Part shown: one piece after another, positions 1-5,084 of the stretch
How positions within the stretch are numbered: position 1 is the first letter of the stretch
Layout: each line of letters starts with the position of its first letter
Origin: Thermoflexales bacterium
GTDB taxonomy: Bacteria; Chloroflexota; Anaerolineae; Fen-1058
Length of the DNA stretch: 9,333 bases
Direction: 5' to 3'
Assembly: GCA_016931085.1 (NCBI GenBank)
Contig: JAFGFO010000280.1
Coordinates: forward strand, 1 to 9,333
Notes under the pieces: model-generated
What the model was told of the DNA's origin: nothing
Database searches by the model: none
Seen by the model: the letters and a program-made list of their open reading frames with translations, nothing else
Program-made: the position numbers and the translations under genes

Positions 1-100
1 GGATAAAAATACTGGTACATTCTTCTATCTACAGGTTATTTTATCCATTTTGTAAATCTTGTCAACTGATGTCCGGGGAGTACTGCGCAATCCCTTGGCA
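1..100. other. Downstream flank of the integrase, no gene seen
   Basis: This AT-rich stretch lies past the stop codon of the integrase and runs to the window edge. It carries no convincing coding sequence and no clear terminator. The octamer GGATAAAA (1-8) recurs inverted as TTTTATCC (39-46), but the 30-base spacing makes a functional hairpin unlikely. If the integrase belongs to an integrated element, this would be element DNA. Confidence 0.4.
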
Positions 101-1078
101 TTACAGCCGCCAATTGTCGACTGGGCTGGCTTTGCGGTGGGCCTCGATGCAATCCGCATCAGCAACGTGCGCATAGCGCCGGGTCATCTCCAGAGTTGCA
201 TGCCCCATCAGTCTCTGAAGTGTAAGAAGATCACCGCCGTTACGCAAATAGGTGATCGCAAATGTGTGTCTGAACTTGTGAGCATAGACAACCTTCACGC
301 CAGCACGCTCTCCGACGCGTTTGAGTGTAGTCGTGAGATGCCGGCGCGTAAAGGGACGCGGGTCGGCCGGCCAATCCACAACAAAGATCGGATCGTCTGG
401 CTTTGCCTGCTGCAAGCGCGGCGCAAGAGATCGCCATAAAGCCTTGGCGGTTCGACGGCCGATTTGAACGATACGCTCCTTGCCCCCCTTGCCCTTGACC
501 TTGATGCTGTTGGTATTGAGATTGAGGTCATCCACCGTCATCTGGACAAGTTCAGAGGCCCTGATACCAGCATCCACCAAGACAAAGACAATGGCGCGAT
601 CACGCTCAGTCGTGTACTGGCTGGAAGCATATTGGTTGGATTCCCAATGGGGGTTCTTACACGCCTTGAGCAACGCCTCGATCTCTTCTTTCGTAAAAGT
701 CTCGATCACAGGGTCGTTGACACGGGCTAGCTTGATAGGCTTGACAATGTTTTCGGAAACATAGCCTTCTTCAAGCGCCCATGCCCAAAAAGCGGCCAGA
801 TCGGTGCGAATGTTCTTGATGGATTTGGGTGACAGCCGAATCTGCCCGCGTGGTGCAAAACCGCTCGGTTCACTAACGTAGTCATCTTTTAGCCAGGCGA
901 AAAAGGCTACCAATCGATCACGGCTGATAGAGGCCAGTGGCGTGTCCCCTGGTATGTAAAGCTCGAGCTTGCTAAATGTGTTGTGATAGGCAGCGATAGT
1001 ATGTTTGCTTCTGCCGGTGGCTTTTCTGTCAAACAAAAAGCCTGTCTTTGCCTGCGCGAGTGTGAGTTGAGTATCCAT
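101..1078 (-). CDS. Tyrosine recombinase/integrase, XerC/XerD-like
   Basis: This is a DNA strand-exchange enzyme of the phage-integrase family that cuts through a 3'-phosphotyrosyl intermediate. At 325 aa it is complete for the family. Residues 5-110 form the SAM-like helical core-binding domain, and residues about 125-315 form the catalytic domain. The catalytic set is visible: R173 in GIRASEL, a lysine in KGKGGKER (K197 or K200), H267-x-x-R270 in HKFRH, H293 in GHATLE, and the nucleophile Y302 in RRYAHV, nine residues after H293 as in XerD. The ATG at 1078 is supported by AAAGGAG (1084-1090) five bases upstream. The gene sits 3' of tRNA-Val, points away from it, and appears less G+C-rich than the genes to its right, which suggests an acquired element's integrase rather than the housekeeping XerC/D. 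The element itself would lie left of the window. Confidence 0.93.
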   Translation of the reverse strand: MDTQLTLAQAKTGFLFDRKATGRSKHTIAAYHNTFSKLELYIPGDTPLASISRDRLVAFFAWLKDDYVSEPSGFAPRGQIRLSPKSIKNIRTDLAAFWAWALEEGYVSENIVKPIKLARVNDPVIETFTKEEIEALLKACKNPHWESNQYASSQYTTERDRAIVFVLVDAGIRASELVQMTVDDLNLNTNSIKVKGKGGKERIVQIGRRTAKALWRSLAPRLQQAKPDDPIFVVDWPADPRPFTRRHLTTTLKRVGERAGVKVVYAHKFRHTFAITYLRNGGDLLTLQRLMGHATLEMTRRYAHVADADCIEAHRKASPVDNWRL

Positions 1079-1098
1079 GTGCTCTCCTTTCTAAAATA

Positions 1099-1132
1099 TA
1101 ATTCCGGTTATTCCCATAGTCGGAATTAACCG
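1099..1132. promoter_or_regulatory. Overlapping dyads in the integrase promoter region
   Basis: TAATTCCG (1099-1106) is matched exactly by CGGAATTA (1121-1128), and CGGTTA (1105-1110) by TAACCG (1127-1132). The pair sits 20-55 bases upstream of the integrase start, where its promoter should be; a TATATT that could be the -10 overlaps the left edge. The structure could be an operator for integrase control or an arm or core site bound by the recombinase. The sequence alone does not decide between these. Confidence 0.45.
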
Positions 1133-1167
1133 AACGCTTTTTTTCTAGAAAGGGCCACAACCATGGG

Positions 1168-1217
1168 CTCAGGCTGGGTGAGGTGCCCGAGCCAACTGAG
1201 GATTCCTGAGCACATGG
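1168..1217. other. Imperfect hairpin between integrase and tRNA-Val
   Basis: CTCAG-GCT-GGG (1168-1178) can pair with CCC (1186-1188), AGC (1190-1192) and CTGAG (1196-1200), giving an 11-bp interrupted stem. It is followed by the GAGCACATGG arm (1208-1217) of a second stem whose partner is at 1236-1245. Neither stem is followed by a T-run on either strand, so they are not typical intrinsic terminators. They may help process the tRNA-Val transcript 3' end or belong to an attachment region. Confidence 0.35.
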
Positions 1218-1249
1218 CTATGTTTTTCGGGGTATCCATGTGCTCTGAG

Positions 1250-1323
1250 TGGGCGCGAGAGGACTTGAACCTCCGACCCCACGGATGTGAACCGTGTGCT
1301 CTGACCAACTGAGCTACGCGCCC
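1250..1323 (-). tRNA. tRNA-Val (anticodon CAC)
   Basis: The minus strand folds into a complete cloverleaf. The acceptor stem is GGGCGCG/CGCGCCC with discriminator A, followed by a D-arm with AGTTGGTCA, anticodon stem CACGG/CCGTG around loop TTCACAT (anticodon CAC, codon GTG), and T-arm GGAGG-TTCAAGT-CCTCT. The 3' CCA is not encoded, because the bases after the discriminator are CTC. Transcription is driven by the consensus promoter at 1333-1361. Its 3' end faces the integrase gene, making it the probable attachment site of the element to the left. Confidence 0.96.
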
Positions 1324-1332
1324 TTGGAAATC

Positions 1333-1361
1333 ATTATACCATCCAAGCCCCCACTTGGCAA
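1333..1361 (-). promoter_or_regulatory. Promoter of tRNA-Val
   Basis: Read on the minus strand this is TTGCCA, a 17-bp spacer, then a perfect TATAAT, ending nine bases before the tRNA 5' end. Its position and near-consensus sequence fit a strong housekeeping promoter for the tRNA. Confidence 0.85.
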
Positions 1362-1383
1362 GTGGCCCCACCGCAGGACCGCA

Positions 1384-1524
1384 GGGCATTCGAAGCGAAA
1401 GGCCATTGCGGGCATACATCCCCCACAATGGCGTCATTTTGCGGCCTGGCGCCCCACTTAACTCCCCGAAAGCTTAGAGCTTTCGGGGAGCTTGCCCCAC
1501 TTGAGCGATTTGCTACGAATGCCC
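1384..1524. mobile_element. Probable 141-bp MITE-like element
   Basis: The ends are inverted repeats: GGGCATTCGAAGCGAA at the left (1384-1399) matches the reverse complement of the right end (1509-1524) at 14 of 16 positions, the outer nine being identical. The five bases CCGCA stand directly outside both ends (1379-1383 and 1525-1529), as expected of a target-site duplication. The interior is non-coding and carries a perfect 12-bp hairpin (1462-1490) and a 7-bp stem (1402-1408 with 1426-1432). It lies between the tRNA-Val promoter and the padR promoter. The parent transposon family cannot be named from this. CCGCA also occurs once more just left (1371-1375) in a small tandem repeat, which slightly weakens the duplication argument. 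Confidence 0.6.
1462..1490. repeat. Perfect 12-bp inverted repeat (hairpin)
   Basis: CTCCCCGAAAGC (1462-1473), a TTAGA loop, then GCTTTCGGGGAG (1479-1490). The arms match perfectly and no T-run follows on either strand, so it is not a standard terminator. It lies at the centre of the MITE-like element and is flanked by direct copies of GCCCCACTT (1451-1459, 1494-1502). Confidence 0.7.
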
Positions 1525-1529
1525 CCGCA

Positions 1530-1560
1530 GATGCAACACACCTTGGAGGTGCGTTGCATC
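1530..1560. repeat. Hairpin just upstream of the padR promoter
   Basis: GATGCAAC (1530-1537) pairs with GTTGCATC (1553-1560); after one A-C mismatch CACC pairs with GGTG, leaving a TTGGA loop. It ends six bases before the -35 box of the padR promoter. It has no T-run. It could be a regulator site, an upstream transcript boundary or a remnant of the neighbouring element. Confidence 0.5.
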
Positions 1561-1566
1561 TCGCTC

Positions 1567-1595
1567 TTGACAAACGCCGCCAGATGTGATATACT
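1567..1595 (+). promoter_or_regulatory. Promoter of the PadR-C45-BtrH operon
   Basis: TTGACA (1567-1572), a 17-bp spacer, and TATACT (1590-1595): a near-perfect housekeeping promoter about 50 bases before the first start codon. The -10 box overlaps the dyad operator that follows, so a bound repressor would block RNA polymerase. Confidence 0.85.
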
Positions 1596-1619
1596 AGTGC
1601 TATATTATTATAGTACTAG
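1594..1619. promoter_or_regulatory. Dyad operator, probable PadR autoregulation site
   Basis: CTAGTGCTATA (1594-1604), TTAT, then TATAGTACTAG (1609-1619): two 11-bp arms with one mismatched pair. The site overlaps the last two bases of the -10 box and the transcription start. PadR dimers bind such AT-rich dyads in their own promoters, so autorepression by the next gene's product is the simplest reading. The sequence is not the ATGT-N8-ACAT form known for some PadR proteins. Confidence 0.7.
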
Positions 1620-1646
1620 AGTAAATACCTTGCGGGCAACAACGAC

Positions 1647-2813
1647 ATGACAAACGCAGAACTGGCTATCCTGGGCCTGGTGGGCGAGCAGCCCCGCCAC
1701 GGCTACGAGATCGAGCAGGTGATCGAAGAACGCGGCATGCGCGACTGGACCGAGATCGGCTTTTCGTCCATCTACTATCTGCTCAAAAAGCTGGAACAAA
1801 AAGGCCTGGTCGAGAGCCGCCTCGAAGAAGCCGAACGCGGCGCGGCCCGCAGGGTCTACCGCATCACGCCGGCCGGCACGGCAGCGCTGCGCGCCGGGCT
1901 GTACGACGCGCTCTCCATTCCCCACCCTCACTTTTCTTCCCTGCTGCTGGGCCTCAGCAATCTGCCTGCCTTCTCCTCCACCGAAACGGCCACCGCGCTG
2001 CGCCAGTACCAGGCCAGCCTGGCCGCGGACTTGGAGCGACTACAGGTCAAGTGGGATAGCCAGCGCCCCCTACCCTACTTTGTGGACGCGCTATTCGACT
2101 ATAGTATCACCGTGATCCAGGCCGAGCTGGACTGGATAGAGAGATTTATCAAACACATGGAGGAACAAATGCCCGCAGTTACAATGAGCAAGCCCATTAT
2201 AACTACAATCGATTTCAAAAAAGAGCTCAAGCACCTGTACAACCCCTCTTCCAAAGCGTTCGTCGTGGTCGACGTGCCGCCGATGCAGTTCCTGATGATC
2301 GACGGCCACGGCAACCCCAACACGGCCCAAGAGTACCAGGATGCCATCGGGGCCTTGTACACCGTGGCCTACACGCTCAAGTTTATGAGCAAAAAGACCT
2401 TGGGGAAAGACTATGTCGTTCCACCTCCCGAGGGTCTGTGGTGGGCAGAAGACATGGAGGCATTCACCAGGGGAGACAAAGACAGTTGGGATTGGACGAT
2501 GATGATCATGCAGCCGGACTGGATCAGTCCGGCGATGGTCGAGCAGGCGGTGGAGCAGGCGAAAAAGAAAGGCCTGCCGGCGTTGTCCAAGCTCCGGCTG
2601 GAAAGCTACCACGAGGGGCTTTCGGTCCAAATCATGCACATCGGCCCGTTCGCCAACGAAGGCCCCACGCTTCACAAGCTGCACCTCGAGTTCATCCCGC
2701 AGGGCGGTTACCAGACGAACGGCAAGCATCACGAGATTTACCTGAGCGACCCGCGCCGGACAGCGCCCGAAAAGCTCAAGACGGTGCTCCGGCAGCCGGT
2801 CAAGAAAGCGTGA
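1647..2813 (+). CDS. PadR family regulator fused to a GyrI-like ligand-binding domain
   Basis: Transcriptional regulator, probably a repressor. Residues 1-85 are a PadR winged helix (NAELAILGL, RHGYEIEQVIEER, SIYYLLKKLEQKGLVESR, RRVYRITPAG). Residues 90-174 are the helical dimerisation part of classical PadR proteins. Residues 188-385 match the stand-alone GyrI-like small-molecule-binding family (FKKELKHLYNPSS, VVVDVPPMQFLMIDGHGNPN, PPPEGLWWAEDMEAF, HIGPFANEGPTLHKLH, HHEIYLSDPRR). Both modules look full length, so the protein is a fusion of two usually separate proteins. The start is weakly served by ribosome-binding sequence but matches PadR N-termini. GGAGG at 2159-2163 stands five bases before an in-frame ATG at 2169 (M175), so a separate GyrI-like product may also be made. 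It leads the operon and has an operator over its promoter. The ligand is unknown. Confidence 0.9.
   Translation: MTNAELAILGLVGEQPRHGYEIEQVIEERGMRDWTEIGFSSIYYLLKKLEQKGLVESRLEEAERGAARRVYRITPAGTAALRAGLYDALSIPHPHFSSLLLGLSNLPAFSSTETATALRQYQASLAADLERLQVKWDSQRPLPYFVDALFDYSITVIQAELDWIERFIKHMEEQMPAVTMSKPIITTIDFKKELKHLYNPSSKAFVVVDVPPMQFLMIDGHGNPNTAQEYQDAIGALYTVAYTLKFMSKKTLGKDYVVPPPEGLWWAEDMEAFTRGDKDSWDWTMMIMQPDWISPAMVEQAVEQAKKKGLPALSKLRLESYHEGLSVQIMHIGPFANEGPTLHKLHLEFIPQGGYQTNGKHHEIYLSDPRRTAPEKLKTVLRQPVKKA
2159..2171 (+). promoter_or_regulatory. Possible internal translation start for the GyrI-like domain
   Basis: GGAGG (2159-2163), AACAA, ATG (2169-2171) in frame at the junction between the PadR and GyrI-like modules. 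This is a better ribosome-binding site than the one before the annotated start at 1647. It may be a relic of two formerly separate, overlapping genes or an active second start. Confidence 0.5.
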
Positions 2814-2855
2814 AACGTAATGCGTAATACGTGAAACGTAATGCGTAAAACGTAA
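2809..2855. repeat. Tandem 21-bp repeat overlapping the padR stop codon
   Basis: Two 21-bp units (2809-2829 and 2830-2850) differ at one position. Each starts CGTGAAACGTAATGCGTAA, and a partial third unit CGTAAT follows. The first unit contains the stop codon of the PadR-GyrI gene. The block fills nearly all of the gap to the next gene. Such ACGTAA/ACGTGA-type arrays are frequent between genes in Chloroflexota (recalled, not searched). Confidence 0.85.
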
Positions 2856-2871
2856 TAATAAGGAATCACAT

Positions 2872-3963
2872 ATGCCAACCCACAAGAAGCGAGATCTTGA
2901 AGCATTACTCGTAGGCCTAGTCCTGAGCACAAGCCTGGTAGCCTGCAATTGGCTGCAGGGAGCAAAGCCCCCCCCCACCCAAGTAGAGAGCGCGACGCAA
3001 GCAGCACCGGCCGGCCAGCCGGGAGCCGATAACTCGCCAGAAAGCCAGACGCTCGAAAGCCTGAAAAAAGTGGACGAGCACCCGCTCTACACGATGCGCT
3101 ACTATGGCGCTTATCCGCAGGCAAACACCGCCGCGCTCGCTCAGGCCGGCACCCCTGATACGCCAGGGCCCTCACTTCCTTGGGCTTGCTCGCTGTTTGC
3201 CGCGCTCGGCGACGAGGAGGCCATGCTCTACGGGCGCAACTTTGACTGGGACCACAGCCCGGCGCTGCTGCTGTTCGCCGACCCACCCGATGGCTACGCC
3301 TCGGTATCCATGGTAGACATCGCCTACCTGGGATTCGAGCCGGCCCAGTTGTTCAAGCTGGACGAGCTGTCGCCTTCTGAGCTTCAGCCGCTGCTCTATG
3401 CACCCGGGCTGCCATTCGACGGGATGAACGAGCACGGCCTGGCCATCGGCATGGCAGCCGTGCCGGCCAGCGCACAGCCTTACGATGCGGACAAAGAGAC
3501 CATCGGTTCGCTGGGCATCATCCGCCAGATGCTGGACCACGCCCGCACAACCGACGAGGCCGTGGCCATCATGCAGCGTTACAACATCGATTTCACCGGC
3601 GGCCCGCCCGTCCACTACCTGATCGCCGACGCCGCCGGGCAGGCCGTACTGGTCGAATTCTACCAGGGTGAGATGGTCGTCATCCCCAACGAGGCGGCCT
3701 GGCACCAGGCGACCAACTTTCTGCGGGCGGCAGTCACATCGACCAAGGGGCAGTGTGGGCGTTACGACAAGATCGCCAGCCGCCTCAGCCAGGCAGAAGG
3801 CCGGCTTTCCGGGTCGGATGCACTGGGACTACTGGCAGGCGTAGCGCAGCCCAACACCCAATGGTCAATCGTTTACGAGATGCGGGCCGGCGACATAAGC
3901 GTGGCGATGGGATGCAAGTACGACAACGCCCACACCTTTCACTTGAAGCTGGCAAAGGAGTAA
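2872..3963 (+). CDS. Lipoprotein of the C45/choloylglycine hydrolase-like Ntn superfamily
   Basis: Predicted exported linear-amide hydrolase or acyltransferase (penicillin V acylase / isopenicillin-N acyltransferase-like fold). Residues 1-25 form a lipoprotein signal: KKR, a hydrophobic stretch, then LVAC with C25 as the lipidated cysteine. A proline/alanine/glutamine-rich linker covers about 30-65. The enzyme part starts near 70. C106 in PWACSLFAA is the likely N-terminal nucleophile after self-cleavage, with GRNFDWDHS (R122, N123, D125) 16 residues later, MNEHGLAIG (N186), and HYLIADAAGQAVLVEF followed by TNF (N282). These match the family order. AAGGA stands eight bases before the ATG. It is second in the operon, and the next gene starts 3 bp after its stop. 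The substrate is unknown; N-acyl homoserine lactones, beta-lactams, bile salts and N-acyl amino acids are all used within this superfamily. Confidence 0.8.
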   Translation: MPTHKKRDLEALLVGLVLSTSLVACNWLQGAKPPPTQVESATQAAPAGQPGADNSPESQTLESLKKVDEHPLYTMRYYGAYPQANTAALAQAGTPDTPGPSLPWACSLFAALGDEEAMLYGRNFDWDHSPALLLFADPPDGYASVSMVDIAYLGFEPAQLFKLDELSPSELQPLLYAPGLPFDGMNEHGLAIGMAAVPASAQPYDADKETIGSLGIIRQMLDHARTTDEAVAIMQRYNIDFTGGPPVHYLIADAAGQAVLVEFYQGEMVVIPNEAAWHQATNFLRAAVTSTKGQCGRYDKIASRLSQAEGRLSGSDALGLLAGVAQPNTQWSIVYEMRAGDISVAMGCKYDNAHTFHLKLAKE

Positions 3964-3966
3964 AAG

Positions 3967-5010
3967 ATGAAGCTGATCCCCCTACCCCACAAAGTGTGCG
4001 ACTTGACGTGTATGGTCAACGGGCTGGAAGACCTCTACGAGTGGGAAACGGGCGTGCGCCTGCCCGACCGCCTGCTGCTTCAAACCAGCGGCCTGTGCAT
4101 GGGCTTTGTGTACCTCAAGAACAAGAGCGCGCCAGCACCCCGCATGGTCTTTTGGGGCACGACCACCAAGCGCCAGTACGAGGCGTTAGCAGACGTGGTG
4201 GGATTCACCTGGCACGTCATTGAAGGGCGCAGTTTCTCATTCACCCTCCAACGCGCCAAAGGGTACATTGACAAAGATATGCCCATTATCTTGGGCGCGC
4301 TGGATATGTACCACTTGCCCTACTATGACAAGTTCTACCACCACTTTCACATCCCCATCCACTATGTGCTCATGGTCGGTTACGACGACGAGCGCAAGGC
4401 GGTACTGCTTCACGACTGCGGCCGGGCGGAGGTCGAGGCTGTGCCTTATGCCGATCTGGAACAGGCCTGGAATGTCACAGTTCCCGGCGTGTCTGACAAA
4501 AACACCTTGTTTGCCTTCGAGTTCAACGACCAGGTGGCCGACATCGCCGCCATTGCGCGCCAAGGGTATGCCAGGCGAGCTGAAGCCATGCTCAATCCCC
4601 CGACCAGCATGTTCGGCATCAAGGGCATGCGCAAGCTTGCTCGCGAACTGCCGCGTTGGTCCGAAGAGCTTGGCGAGGGGCTGGATGCCTCTCTGCGCCA
4701 CCTGGTCGAGTACACCGGCTATCCGCCAATGCCGCCCAATCGCCTCACTGGTTACGACGCGCCGGACAACCACGCTGCCGGGCGCGACACCGTGGCCGTC
4801 CTGCTAAAGCACCTGGCGAAGGAATACGACGAGCCGGAGTGGGTGGAGGCGGCCGTTTTGTTCGAGCAATCCGGGCAGGCGTTGGCACAACTCACCGACG
4901 CGGTTGTGGACACTATACTGGGCGAGACCAGCTCGCTCGAATCCGCCGCCAGGCTGGTAAGCCAGGTGGCCGACCTGGAAGAGCAAGCCTACCGGCTGCT
5001 ACGAAAATAA
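3967..5010 (+). CDS. BtrH_N / DUF4872 domain protein, papain-like acyltransferase or protease candidate
   Basis: The N-terminal half (residues 5-185) resembles the BtrH N-terminal domain, a papain-like fold. BtrH itself transfers an acyl side chain from a carrier protein to an aminoglycoside in butirosin synthesis. Candidate catalytic residues are C11 or C15 (HKVCDLTC), H132 (HIPIHYVLMVGYDD) and D150 (VLLHDCGR). The C-terminal half (about 190-345) fits the helical DUF4872 region (MFGIKGMRKLARELPRW; GYDAPDNHAAGRDTVAVLLKHLAKEY). No signal peptide or membrane segment is visible, so it is likely cytoplasmic. The start is firm: AAGGAG (3955-3960) overlaps the end of the preceding gene, six bases before the ATG, which implies translational coupling. 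No carrier protein, aminotransferase or other antibiotic-synthesis gene lies nearby, so a butirosin-like role is not supported. Confidence 0.72.
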   Translation: MKLIPLPHKVCDLTCMVNGLEDLYEWETGVRLPDRLLLQTSGLCMGFVYLKNKSAPAPRMVFWGTTTKRQYEALADVVGFTWHVIEGRSFSFTLQRAKGYIDKDMPIILGALDMYHLPYYDKFYHHFHIPIHYVLMVGYDDERKAVLLHDCGRAEVEAVPYADLEQAWNVTVPGVSDKNTLFAFEFNDQVADIAAIARQGYARRAEAMLNPPTSMFGIKGMRKLARELPRWSEELGEGLDASLRHLVEYTGYPPMPPNRLTGYDAPDNHAAGRDTVAVLLKHLAKEYDEPEWVEAAVLFEQSGQALAQLTDAVVDTILGETSSLESAARLVSQVADLEEQAYRLLRK

Positions 5011-5012
5011 AT

Positions 5013-5051
5013 CACGAATGACACGAACGCTTCGCGCACGAAAGACACGAA
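5013..5051. repeat. CACGAA-type direct repeat between convergent genes
   Basis: CACGAATGACACGAA (5013-5027) and CACGAAAGACACGAA (5037-5051) match at 14 of 15 positions, separated by CGCTTCGCG. They occupy most of the 74-bp gap between the convergent BtrH-like and SpoIIE genes. No intrinsic terminator is obvious for either gene here; a weak near-palindrome at 5047-5062 lacks a G+C stem and T-run. Confidence 0.75.
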
Positions 5052-5084
5052 AATATTCTCGTTCTTGGTGAGGATAAGCGGCGC

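Larger units (their letters stand above)
1071..1246. repeat. 15-bp direct repeat flanking the integrase leader
   Basis: GTATCCATGTGCTCT occurs at 1071-1085 and again at 1232-1246. The left copy contains the integrase start codon (read on the minus strand) and touches its ribosome-binding site. The right copy begins four bases beyond the tRNA-Val 3' end. The core CCATGTGCTC also occurs inverted at 1208-1217, so the right copy can form a 10-bp stem with it. TGTGCTCTGA (1239-1248) is further repeated inside the tRNA gene (1295-1304). The arrangement suggests past recombination or duplication at the tRNA end. A role as recombinase binding sites is possible but unproven. Confidence 0.6.

Noticed and set aside
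1126..1437. Minus-strand open frame of 103 codons covering tRNA-Val
   Set aside because: It reads through the tRNA gene and gives the well-known false GRVAQLVRAHGSHPWGRRFKSS type of protein.
1462..1490. Intrinsic terminator
   Set aside because: The stem is perfect, but no T-run follows on either strand, and no gene ends there.
2809..2855. CRISPR array
   Set aside because: The 21-bp units are directly tandem with no unique spacers, and no cas genes are present.
2091..2978. Minus-strand 295-codon open frame opposite the PadR-GyrI gene
   Set aside because: It is a shadow of the G+C-rich coding strand. Its THYVSR repeats come from the 21-bp intergenic array, and the plus-strand protein has clear family motifs.
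3967..5010. Butirosin-like antibiotic synthesis gene
   Set aside because: Only the BtrH-type domain is shared; no carrier protein, ligase or aminoglycoside genes are in the window.
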